A DNA stretch of 64,000 bases from Centropus unirufus (lineage: Eukaryota; Chordata; Aves; Cuculiformes; Centropidae): NCBI GenBank assembly GCA_013397695.1, contig VYZI01000147.1, positions 141,317-205,316 on the forward strand, read 5' to 3'. Shown here piece after piece: positions 25,136 through 36,757 of the stretch (position 1 is its first letter; each line of letters starts with the position of its first letter). Made by a program: the position numbers and the translations under genes. Under the pieces are notes generated by a model. That model was not told the DNA's origin. It did not search any database and worked only from the letters and a program-made list of their open reading frames with translations.

Positions 25136-25790
25136 AGGTCAAAGGGTGGAACTATTCAACATATTCAGAAATGATCCAGAAAAGAAGTGAGAGAACAAGA
25201 TCTTGGTATATAATTACTCAGAGGAGTAAAGATGAAAATTAACAGATTGCTGAAAGACCTAACATTACTGAAATGTGTAACAGAATAATAAATGGAATTC
25301 AACATAGAGAAAGATAAAGTGACAGGCACGGAAGAAGAAAATAATCTCACCTTTACACACAAAATGATAGTCTCTGAATTATTATTTCACAGTAATGAGA
25401 GGCTGGTTTTGTAACAGTTCTATGAAATTATCATCTCAATGATCTGAGGTGGTCACAAAGGCAAACCCAATGTTAGGCAAGGAACACAGCACATCATAGC
25501 ACGGCTTCCCTCCTTTCAAATATGGTTTACAAGAGTTGGGCAAGATACGAAAACACATAGGAAGGACATGGAGAGTTTCTACAAGAGTGACAATTAGACT
25601 TGGACTTGTCCAACTGGATGAGTGACATCAGAGAGGGGTTATTATGCACTTTATTATGAAGGTGGGCAGGAAATGATTGTTCATGGCTGGCTAAAAAACA
25701 AACAAAAAAAGAAGGTATTTCTTCACACAGCATATAGCAAAGCTCTGAGAATCCTTGCTGCAGGACCCCAGAGCTCTCAAGTTTCCACCA
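25136..25790 (+). mobile_element. Ancient degraded CR1-superfamily LINE
   Basis: The segment starts with 'ggtggaactattcaacatat' and 'tcagaaatgatccagaaaag', matching the CR1/L3 pol phrase for NLFNIFINDLEK-like residues. It continues through 'aaatggaattcaacatagag' and 'aaagataaagtgacaggca', where the consensus has 'aaattcaatgt' and 'gataaatgcaaagta'. Near the end 'ggtatttcttcacacagcat' matches the RKNFFTQ-like 3' region. The order and spacing fit one long, heavily diverged copy. It is far older than the avian-type copies at 17-19 kb. Confidence 0.65.
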
Positions 25791-28700
25791 AGATAAAAAA
25801 AATCACTGAGTCAGAGTTGTTTAGCAGCACAATGACAAACACCAGACTTCTTTTCAACATCTGATTTTTTGTGGCACCACTCCTGCATTCATCTTAGACA
25901 TGTGAAAATGCTGAAAAAAATGCTGAAAAATGCTAATTTCAGTGTCCTCACTACATGCATCGTGCATCAGTACAGTGGCAAAAAGCTTTATTTAAACAGC
26001 ATTCCAGTCCTTTGTCATTCTAGTCAAATTCCAAAGCATTATTTTTACTCATATATTACAGTTTTCATCTGCCTAGAGCCACAGAATGAGAATCCACTTG
26101 TCTTCAGCTCATTTGGACACTCACAACACTACCGCAAGTCTGAGAAAGCTTGAAGCACACTGGAGGATGCACCCACTGGCCTCCACAGATCATGCAATCT
26201 GGTCACCAAGCACACAACGAGGTAATGCGAAACACAATCAAAGCAGACCTGTGCAGTGCTGTGGAGCAGTTACTGGCCTGTGTTTCAGCTTGTACAGGTG
26301 TATTCCTGCGTCAACATTTTGAGGTGAAAGCAGCACTCAATGACCCTTCCCTGCCAATCCTTCCCCAAACAAACCAAATTAAAAAATGAAACATTTTTGC
26401 AGTCACCAATTTCAAACCTAAAACTAGATCTAAAAAAATAATTAAAAATTCTCTAGTTACACAGTTAGTAAAGCACAACATTGATGATGCACTCAGGAAA
26501 ACAATACCTTGCACAATGAAGGGAATGACCTGAAAGCAGGCTTATCAAATAATAATACATAAATGCTTGCCTTAAACATTTCTCATATGCAATGTTTGAT
26601 ATTTTGTGTAAAAAAATATTTGATATTTTGTCCTCCACCCGCTGCAGATCAGATGCTAGGCGTGATAAAAGATTATTTCGCAAGACCAAGAAGCCTGTCC
26701 AAAAAGCGTGGGGGGCAGCTCTTTTTCCCAGAACACTAGTAAAGAAAATGTTCCTGGTTAACAGCATCACTAGCCTCACAAACAGTGAACGAGGCAAGTT
26801 TCCCGGATTTTATTTCGGTGTCTTAACAATAGGCAGGGTTTGGTGCAGGATCCTAAATGCAGTACTTGAAATTGAATCAAAATATACACGTAGTGAAGTG
26901 AATGAGGTGCCCAGCATCATTTGGCTAAGACATTTTAAACAGTCCTTTTTTTATATCTTGCAGAAAATAATTTCATTAATCTATCCAGATGAATGAAAAA
27001 CATTTTATTTTGAAAACAGTAGCCTACAGTGTCTAACCTTCCTGTAAGAACAAAGTAAATTGTAGAATAAGAGCTAATTCAATATTTTAGATTTTAATAT
27101 GACAATTATTACATTAATATCACCAGTTAAATAGAATAGTAATAAGCTATTAAGATAATTACATGAATCATTACAGGACTGTGAAATGGGAAACACATGG
27201 AGCTTCAGCTGTATTTGAAATGATGAGAATTTTAAGTACAGTATTTTATGCATGCAAATAAAATGTTTTGAATAGATTTGGCACTAGTCAGGTAGCAAGA
27301 GGTCGCATAACAGTATTACGATGAAATAAACAGATCTCACTAGACTTTAAACATGGTACTGTGACAAGCATGCTTGTATATTGTAAGAAAAAAAACATGT
27401 TAAAATAAAAAAAATAAAATTAAGAAGGTATCTGGCATAAATATTATTACTGAAAATTGTGAGAAAAATACCTAAAGTACATTTGCAAGCCTTGTTCCAG
27501 CTAATTTATCATAGCTGAGATTTCCCTCTACTAAAAAATAAGGGTTTCTTTAAACATCAAACAGAATTTATTTCTTCATGAAGCTCCAGAACAACCGGCT
27601 GTTATTTTCTGCAGTTGCTCTCCATTGCACCTCTATGATAAATGACCTTTGACTATCTTGGCACCCTCCTCCTGCATATCAAGGGACTTCTCTCTTCCCC
27701 ACTGCACCCCGAGTGACCCACGGATGTTGGAAAAGGCATCAGAAACGCTGTTGGAAAGCGGTAATTCAGACATTCTGAAGCAGCACTTCCAGAAAGCACC
27801 AGGCCGCTGTTCCAGATTTCTTTCCACTCACCGCTGTACATGACAGGGCCACCTAATCCTGGCAGCTGTGAGAGCCAGAGCTGGGTTCTGGGGTCATCCA
27901 ACCTCCTCCTAGGCCTGGTTCCACAGCTCTGAAGGGAGTCCTCAACACGCAGGTGAGTCGTTCCTCCAGCCTCACCCACCACCTCACCTGCAGACTCAGC
28001 AACCACAGCTCGTGGCTCAGTATCCCGAGAAGACACTGCCCTAAAATTGCTGTCATTTCCTGTGGGAAAAGCCAATAGTTGATGGACAAAAATCAACTTT
28101 ATGAACCAAATTACTGTAGAAGTTTTGGTACAAGGAGAGCAAGAATTCTCTAAACTTGTAAGATTCTTTGCAAGAGGTTGCTAAACAACAACAGAAATGA
28201 CAACAGTCAGAAAATGAACTAAACCCAAAAGGTTTAGACAGCTGCTAAAAAACATAGTCAATGGGCAGGGCTTTATGCATACAAGACTTCTACAGGCTGG
28301 GAATGGAACCTATTTGGTAGCCTGGCACTAATCCAAATGGTAAATACTGGAGTGAGACATTGCACTACCCCTCACCCCACCCTCAAAACCCCACACCTTC
28401 CTTGTCTGTCACGTGCAAAATAAACAGAGAGGTAACAGAGAAGAGACTCTTAGCACTTCTGTACTCCTGAATACACTGAAGAAGCTATCGCTTCTTATTT
28501 GGGCCTTTGGCAAATTCAGATTCCACTTCAAATTTCCCTTCTTTACAGTGCACCACAATTTGATATCAAACCAATTTGTTCTTGCTCATCTTTTATTCAC
28601 CCAAACATTTCCAAACAGAGAATTCCAAAAACTCTTAATTCTGCTTTGGACTTTATTTGGGAATAGAACCATGAAACCTTTTAAAAAAAAATTAATTTAA

Positions 28701-31700
28701 AAACATCCCTCTTCTATGAAGGAAGATATCCACCTTATTCAGACCAAGATACACTATGGAAAGCCACAAGCTAAATCCTCCTATTTTTAATTTTGCCAGA
28801 TTTTTACAGGACACAAGGGAAAATTCTCAGTATACCTTTGCCTTCTCTCCCACTGTCACAACCCCCATCCCTCCACCAGTAAAGCAGCTGGAAGAGTGAT
28901 GCACTAAACACAGCCCTGTAAATTATAGTACGTAGGAGATTAAACTTAAGCCTAATGCTACAGTCAACCTTCAACAGCTGACTTCTATTAATGGACACTC
29001 CTTAAAAGAAATCCTTATTGGTTACTATTTAAAACTACATCTCTATTAAAATCTTGACTGAAATAAATTACAAGTGATATGTATCTCCCACCAGTGCCAC
29101 ACCACCACTCAGTTCAAGTATGGACTGCGCCGTTTACCACAATTTATATGAAGTAAAAAAAATACAAAAAGGTTCATTAATAAAGTATCAGCTATGCATA
29201 CGCTATGCGAAAGAGATAAGCTAATTTGTAATGATAGGAATTATGTGTATACTAGAACAATACACTTCCAAGGCACTGAGAGGCCCAGTGTCATTCCGCT
29301 TTCAGCTCTACTTCCTAAGTCAACTATATTAAGATAAGTAAAATACAGCAGTCCGGGACTGTAAAGTCACAACTTAATAGAAAAAAATAGTTAAAAGACA
29401 ATGAATTCATGTTTTGCTTCCATTCTTTTCGATTTCAGGTCCAGAATTAGGTAAGGCGGGTAGGGAGGAGGTTGCTATGCTTAAGAGTGATTGCACACAC
29501 GCGTAGGATTTTGTCACTGCTCAGGGTTTTCTTCTGTTGACCACTCACTGCTCCCCAGTGCATGAGATTCAACCCCTGCTTTCTCATTCAAAGAATCTTT
29601 TGACCAAAGCAATTTTCAGTTATTGACACATAACTCAGGGTGAATTTTTGGAGCGAGGAAGTTTTCTGTGCAAAGTTGTCAGCTTCCTGCTTCCACCACT
29701 CATCGACCTTGTAACTACATATCACATCTCTCTCTATATCTGCACTTCTGTGTTTTAGGCTCTGACACTGACGATGAATTCGTAACAACAGAGGAAGCAG
29801 TTTCAGTGGTGAGATGGTAGTAAAAAATATTAAAAAAGCCAATGCTATCAAATATTGTGCTACTTGTTTCTAAGCAAGTGGGTCAGCAGGCCTGAAACAC
29901 AGCTCCACTTTCAATTGCTGTGCTAGACTAAGAAAAGATAACACAACAAAGTCCTCCCAGCCTTGAGAAGATCTCAGCAACCTGCAAGGTGAAAGCACGT
30001 TACGTTTGCTGTTGCTCTGAGTATCAGTTGCCCATTTTTCAGTCCCTATCCCAGCCCGTCCCTTGGATGTGGGTGTTACCCTCTAAAATCAGGTTTACTT
30101 TGACACATCTCCAATTCAAAAGGCATGCATCAGTCTTGTTTTAGCCTGGGTTATGGTGTGCCTGGCGGTTAGGACATTTTCCCTTCCTAGGAGGTGAAAG
30201 GTGAGAGAATAGTTCCTAGGTGGTAGGGTCACTGAATCCAAATCTCTTGCTTCCTGGACAGCGAAGTACAGAAAAGGTAGGATTTCTTTTTGTGTTTCTT
30301 CAATGAACGTGGCCTTGTCAATGAATCTTTCATTGAGCTCTCTCCAGGGCACGTAGGAAAAAAACCCAAGCTGTTTGCAGTCCTAGATGAGCACAGCAGC
30401 CAATACTGAGGGGACCCACACTCGGGCATACGAGCAGCTAAGAAGGGGTTTTTTTTTGTTGCTTCATTTGAATAAAGCATTAAAATGTCAATTGATTATC
30501 AATTATGCATCTAGGTGCTCTTCTGAATCTGGCCGGAGTCTACTGGCAGTTAGGATATAGAGCTGGGCTCTTCAAGGAGTAAACAAGGACAGATTTTTCT
30601 ACCTATTCAGAGTCTCAACAACTGCTGACAATCTAAAAAAATACAGCACTCCAAGAATGTGCAGGGAAAAACTTGAATTCAAAGGAGTGCTGCTTTAGCT
30701 TAGTGTCTTCAAGGGCAATATTCCCTCTACCTGGATTGTCCATGTAGTAATGTACTGTTTAACTTCTACGGGAATGGGGGAAGAGACGGCTCATGACTGC
30801 AGTTTCACTGCAACAGCCATTCCACTGGGCTTGGAGAGCGTGCAGTGACACGGACATGGACAAGACAGAACCACATTACCTGAGTGTAGCCCTGCCGAGC
30901 TACAGCTTCCTTCCAGACAGGAGACAGAGGATTGTGCCACTGGCTGTACTTCGGTCTGAAGAACAAGATTTCTGAGGGAAAGACTGTAAAGCCCTCAAAA
31001 AGGGGAGTTTTCGTATGCTTTCAGTTACTTGGGGTTTCTGATTTAAAGTAATGAAAATTAAAGTTATAGACAAAATCAGTGTATCTTGGGCAATTGCACA
31101 AGTGAAAATGTACAAATAAGGCACACGCAAAACATTCAATATTTCTCCCACCTCCACTAAATGTAAAACTGGGATTCATGTCAGTCTAGCTGCTACTATT
31201 TCCATATTAAAAAAAAGCAGGAGGGGATGAGAGTAATATTCTAATGCACAAAACATAATGAAACTTAACCGTGTGACAACCAGAAAGTTATTCAATTGAC
31301 AACGATATCATATCACAAGTTTTGACAAAGCTGTGGAAAAAGATTGCAGTAGCAGAAAGAGAATCTCTCAAAATGCCATTGTCCTTGCAAGGCACAACTG
31401 CGCTCCCCTTGAGAAAAGGTCAAATGCAATGGATAAAATATCCACAACTACAAAACTCCAAACAGCTCTGCCTAATTAAAAACAAGGGATTGAATAAATG
31501 AAAATAATACAAAACTTGAGGATAATCTGTCAAATGTAAGGGTAATACCCATATGAAAATCCTTATGGAACAAAGATGCCAGCTAGTAATGTTCCAACAA
31601 GTGTTAAAAAAAACAAATCATCCTCACTCATACTTTAAAGCCCAGGCTTCTTGTCTTTAATTGTGGTTCATAAATTATAATGCACTGCTGGGATAATGTA

Positions 31701-34700
31701 AAACAGCTAGCCTGAGTAATTCAAGAGTGAACCTCTTGTCGGAAAATAATTATGATATGGAAGGGAAAAGAATTTATTCGTATTTTTCAGTGCTCCGTTT
31801 ACTGTCTAGTTTGTTTTTCTTTTAAATGGCACTTATACAGCCCAACAGGAGGATAAAAAGGAGATATTCTTTTCAGACTTTCATGAGGATGTCAACCCCA
31901 GGATTTATAACTCAGAAGTAATGAAAGGTAAGGTTTTTTCCTTTTTAAGGAATAAGAATTTCTCCTGGTTAATTTGAAGCCTGTTAGAACAACCTTAGAG
32001 ACAAGCAGCATAAATAGCAATGAGCCTCCAATAAAGAAATTAACAAAAGAAGAGGAGATCTTCACGGTCATTTCCCCTTCATGAAGCAAAACTGTTCTCC
32101 TCTGTGTGCTACAACTTCATCAAATGGGAATCGTAACTGTTCAGTTCATCAGGATACCCTCCACAGTTTTGGAGCCTGCTCCAGAGTATGTTTGGAAACT
32201 TTCGTTGATGGTTGAACTGCAGTTACGGTTTAAACAAGCTGCATTATTTAGCCTGGATAATTCATCCTTCCTCCCCAGCTGCACTTTTGATGCTTTCTCA
32301 TCCTTAATTTATTTCCTCACATTGAAAGAAGAAGTCAAGATGTTTTGACGAGCTCTCTGCACAGGCACTGCCTGTTCCTTACTGTGCCAGAGCTACCTCT
32401 TATGAGAGATTTTCCTTTCAACAGGAAGAGACCAAAGTGAACGAGGCTATTATTGTATGCAACATCTTAACAAACATAACCAGAACCATGTCTGATGCTC
32501 TTTAGTCCAGTAGAGGACAATGCAGTGTAAGAATATGAAGCTTTACTCTCTCTGGGGCCAAAGGGAAAAAGAAACATCTCCTGGGAAATTGTACAGGGCC
32601 CATCGTAACAAGGAACTATCACAGAATTTGAGTTAACAGAAGTCAGAGAAGACAGAGCTCGGCACAGCCTGCCACCTAAAAATCTCCTAGAAAACAGACA
32701 TATTAGAGAATAAACCCAAACAAACAGCAAGGACACTGTGATACTTCAGAGATACTAAACCACTACATTTTTGGTAACCCAAGAGTGCTCTGTATCTTCA
32801 CCGAGGTCAGCATTTAAGAAGAAAATCTCAAAACTAAAATTCCCCACATGCCAAGCACACATAGAAATGCTACAAGCTCATAACTACCCTGACTTCTCAT
32901 TTCAAATTCCTTTCAAATTCCTTTATGGAGAATGTATGTATTTTGTATGTATTCATACAAAAACACATTGACACATTAAAAATATCTAAGCTGTTGTACC
33001 ACTGCAACAAGTTACTAAAAAAAACAACTAGTTTCGGAAGCAAACAATGCTATTTCAACTCTATTGCTGCTGACATTATAATATACTATTTTCTAAGCAC
33101 ACAATAATACTGAATGACCTCAAAAAAGTAGTTGATTTACATGGTTTATCCAGCAGTCTCTAAAAGCAAGTTTCTCTTTTGGTTGGGCTCACGCCACATG
33201 TGCATGAATGGCTTAATCCTTACAAATGGATATAAATGTTTATCCCACAGATACAAGGATGGGAAACTGCTCTTCAAAATAATGCAGTATTTCTCTGACT
33301 CAGGGGCCAGGACAGATCTGCTACTTTGCAATACTGAGCTTTATGCTGTGTTTATTACAAAGACTCTCAAGCCCAGCAAGCTGGTCCTCTAGCCAATCTC
33401 TTCTTTCACCATCTTGATTTCGGCTGCTCTACGGTTGCCTGGCGCGTTGCCTGCCATTAAAAAAAAACAGACTTGTCTTTTTTCTGCTTGATTTTCCAGG
33501 CACCAAACCCTTGAAAGTTAAAGAACAACATCTGCCTCGATGATCTTCACAACTTCCCAGAACCATCAAGGGTGGCTGCCACATGTCTGCGATCAGAGAG
33601 AAATGGAATTGCGCGCCTTCTTACGCCCTGGAGAAAGGCAAATGCCAGCAAAGGCTCAAGAGAAGTGTCAAAAAATGTTTGCTAAACTAAGCACTCCAGT
33701 GCTGCTCCAAGGCCAAGACCTTCAAACCACTGTGCAGGGAACCTAGAGACACAAAGCACATGCCTGGCACGGACCTAAATCCTCATAGAGAATACGGACT
33801 GGATCTTACCAGGGATATTAGTAACAAATCACACTTTGTGGGAGATTCTGGGATGGAGATCGACAAGTCCTTGTCAGTAGCAATAATGACTCCCCACGCC
33901 ACTGTCTTCATGAGCCAAAAACCAATACTGGCTTCTAAACCCTTCTCATTCTGTTGTCTTTCTGACCACTTTAGAGATGCAACTCTAGACATGTAAAATA
34001 ATGCATATTAAAGTAAATATGATAGGTTAAGATACCTCAAGGTCTACTGGCAGGCATGCTCAGCATCACTGAATTTACAGGAATACTGCTGTGTTGCCTA
34101 ACTAATGAAACAAGATCTGATCCAGAAAATTGATTGTGTCCAACAGGTGATAAAATGCTAAATAAAACTGAAAATTAAATATTCTTGCTTTACAAAGGAG
34201 CCCAGTGCAGCCAGAACCAATGTCTCAAACGAAGCCTTCTCCACATCTTTCTCAGTGGACTACTGGTATCATAACACTTCCAGTGAGATTATTCAGCCAC
34301 AAGCAGCTCATGGTTGATCTGTTTTCTAGTGCAAGATTTATACAGTTTTATCTCCAGATGATGCAAATACATATCAATTCATAAGATCCACGTGTAACTC
34401 ATCCTTAGACTTTGCTCACTTCTTATGAAAACAACTATATGTTAGCAGATGCTTGTCACTTATACAACACGTACTTTCAACTGATGAATTTTTTTAAAGA
34501 AATTATTAATTATTTTACAGTAATCCTCAAAACCCCCAAGAAACTTTTTCTCTTCTAAAATGCCTTTGATATGGTTTTAGTATATGACCCTTACTGCTCC
34601 TTCTTTAAAACAAAATATTTTACCTCTACATTTAAAGCTCTTCCGCAGGCCTTTCGGCAATGTTCCAGTACACCTTTCCTGAAACAAGTCGGACTGGATC

Positions 34701-36652
34701 AAGTACAATCTTCATGAGGTAACACCTTCAGTCAATTATTTTCAGTATTTGTCATTTCTTTTAATACACTCTACTTTTTTTTTTTCTAAAGTCTCTATTG
34801 ACCTTAGGCTCTTAAATCAAGCAATTCCGAATTTAACGCTCAATTGTTCAGGGTAACAGACTTGCTATAATGAAGATGAAGTAATAGGAACTTTATAAAT
34901 AATGGAGCAATGGAGAAAAGAGAAAAAGAAAAAAGGGCAGTGACTCACAGGGCTTTTGCAGCTGACAGGCAATGCACTAACGCTGATGGTAACTTTTTAC
35001 TTCCAAAAGTAAAAAGTTCAAAAAGTTCCTTCTAACATGGATTACTTCGCTCTCACCTAGAAGAAGCATTGCTCTCTGTGCCTCTTACATGAAAACAGGA
35101 CCAACTTTCATACTGCTCCCTAAACCAGGGGATCATGTCCAGGAAACAGCACAACTATGGAAGGTGAGAGCAAGGTGTTACACAGATTCCTCTGTTCTGG
35201 AGCAGAACGTTCAGGAACACCCTGGTTCAATGTTTCTGGTACCCACTTCACCTACAACAATATGCAGGGAAGCTTTTCTGTCAACCGAAAGAATCATAAG
35301 ATACCTAAAGACAGGCAGGACGAAACCTCATACGACCAAGATCAAGAAACAAATAGCAGCAGGGCTTCTTAAAACACTGAAATCAACACTTGCACCCACC
35401 ATCAAACTAAAGACCTTCTCCCACTACACTAATAAATCCAGATATTTTTTAATTCACTAGATATCAAAGCTATATTCCACTATTACTGCTTTTTCACACT
35501 TATTTCAAGGTAGGCCAAAGGTAGGGGCAAGTTGTACAACTGCCTTTGAACACAAATGTAGTGGCTCCTGGTTGGTTGCTAGCAGTCCATCCAGACAAAT
35601 CTTGGGCAATATTTTGGCTATATCTCTTAAAAAAAACCCCCACAAATGTATATTTTCTGTTCATTCCAGTTACATTTTCTCCTCAGACAATTGCTTTCAA
35701 GAAGACTGGAAGGGGTACACAATTTGTAAAGCTTATTTGTTGTATGTAGGCAAGGAAAATCTTGTTCGGTCTTTTTTTCCCCGCCTCTTAATGTATTTAA
35801 TTGATTCCATCCTCAGTCCTAGCTGCATTTCATTACTATGCAATCAACTTCAGTGTAATTTGATTAAACTGAGTTTGATTAAACCTAACATAAAGCTAGC
35901 CATTTCAGTCACATTTTGCAATCCTTTTACAAAAAAAACACCACCACAGCAACAAACCACTGGACAAATAACAAATAAATATCTGGAAGAAGTTTTTCAG
36001 GATTATTTGAAAGTAGCTTGTTAACAAATAGCAAAAATTTCTAACTAAGTAGTTCTGCTTACAAATAATCAACATAGAAATGGTCATCTTGCTAGCATCA
36101 TACCAACTGAGAAATTAATATCTGCCCATTTCTGTAGCTTCTCAAATGAACATTTTTCAAATGAATCTTAATACACGAGACTTGACATGCCAATTATTTA
36201 AAAAAATCAAACTCTTATGAAAAATATAAAAATAAACCCTATATACATCTATTTAGAAATCCCATCAGAAAACAATCCATAACATCAAACTTGTAGTTAA
36301 TGTAGATCAGAATCACAGCGCTCACTTTGCAGCCTTGATAAAGGCAATCCAATGTTACTTCATAATAGTTTTAGACTAGCTAGTATCTAACTAACAGGAT
36401 TTATTTGTTGTAATAGATTAATTTGGTATAACAAGTTCAACCTGAAAAGCCCAGCTTCTAGAACAACTGATTTAGCTTCCTCTACAGGAAAAATGCTTCT
36501 TTGAAAGCATCACTGGTATTTTCTGTGGAAAGAACACAAGATAACCACAAAAGTCTATCTGCAATGCCTCAGTCATGATTGTATGCAATGATTCTTAACA
36601 GAACCATACGCCAGTTTGGCACCATAAGTCAGGAAAGAAAACATTGACTTAC
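25791..36652. other. Intron downstream of the ATXN7L1-like exon
   Basis: This begins with the donor GTAAGT just below the exon and continues leftwards. No further exon of the family was found. In particular I see no minus-strand frame starting with the RRHG-like continuation expected after the zinc-binding block. The DNA is AT-rich and single-copy by eye, with short direct repeats (for example two 11-bp copies at 32,901-32,922) and the perfect hairpin at 34,991-35,018. Open frames such as 35,572-36,024 (+) match nothing known to me. Confidence 0.55.
34991..35018. repeat. Perfect 12-bp inverted repeat with 4-base loop
   Basis: AACTTTTTACTT (34,991-35,002) and AAGTAAAAAGTT (35,007-35,018) are exact reverse complements separated by CCAA. 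A further 'aaaaagttcc' follows at once. In RNA it would be a tight, AU-rich stem. It is too short for a microRNA precursor and too A/U-rich for a typical terminator. Confidence 0.85.
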
Positions 36653-36757
36653 CGCAGTGTGACTGGAAAACCTGTGGCTTGACTACCTGATTGCAGATAT
36701 TGCACACTACAAGATAGAAATCATCATGAGCTGGATAATGGCCAAATAAGTGCATAT
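36653..36757 (-). CDS. ATXN7L1: ATXN7L1-like internal exon (ataxin-7 zinc-binding block)
   Basis: This is a 105-bp exon on the minus strand. Reading downwards it has a pyrimidine-rich acceptor ending TTTCCCACAG, then 2 bases of a split codon, 34 full codons, 1 base of the next codon, and the donor GTAAGTCA. The peptide starts MHLFGHYPAHDDFYLVVC and continues with CNQVVKPQVFQSHC. This is the hallmark N-terminal block of the ataxin-7 family. Cysteines at exon residues 18 and 21 and His33 form most of a CX2C...H zinc site whose last ligand is expected in the next exon (ERRH in relatives). In known proteins this block anchors ataxin-7 in the SAGA deubiquitinase module with USP22, ATXN7L3 and ENY2 in the nucleus. 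HLFGHYPAHDD and KPQVFQSHC fit ATXN7L1 better than ATXN7 or ATXN7L2 as I remember them. Probably the third coding exon. The gene symbol is confident at family level and likely at paralogue level. Confidence 0.9.
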
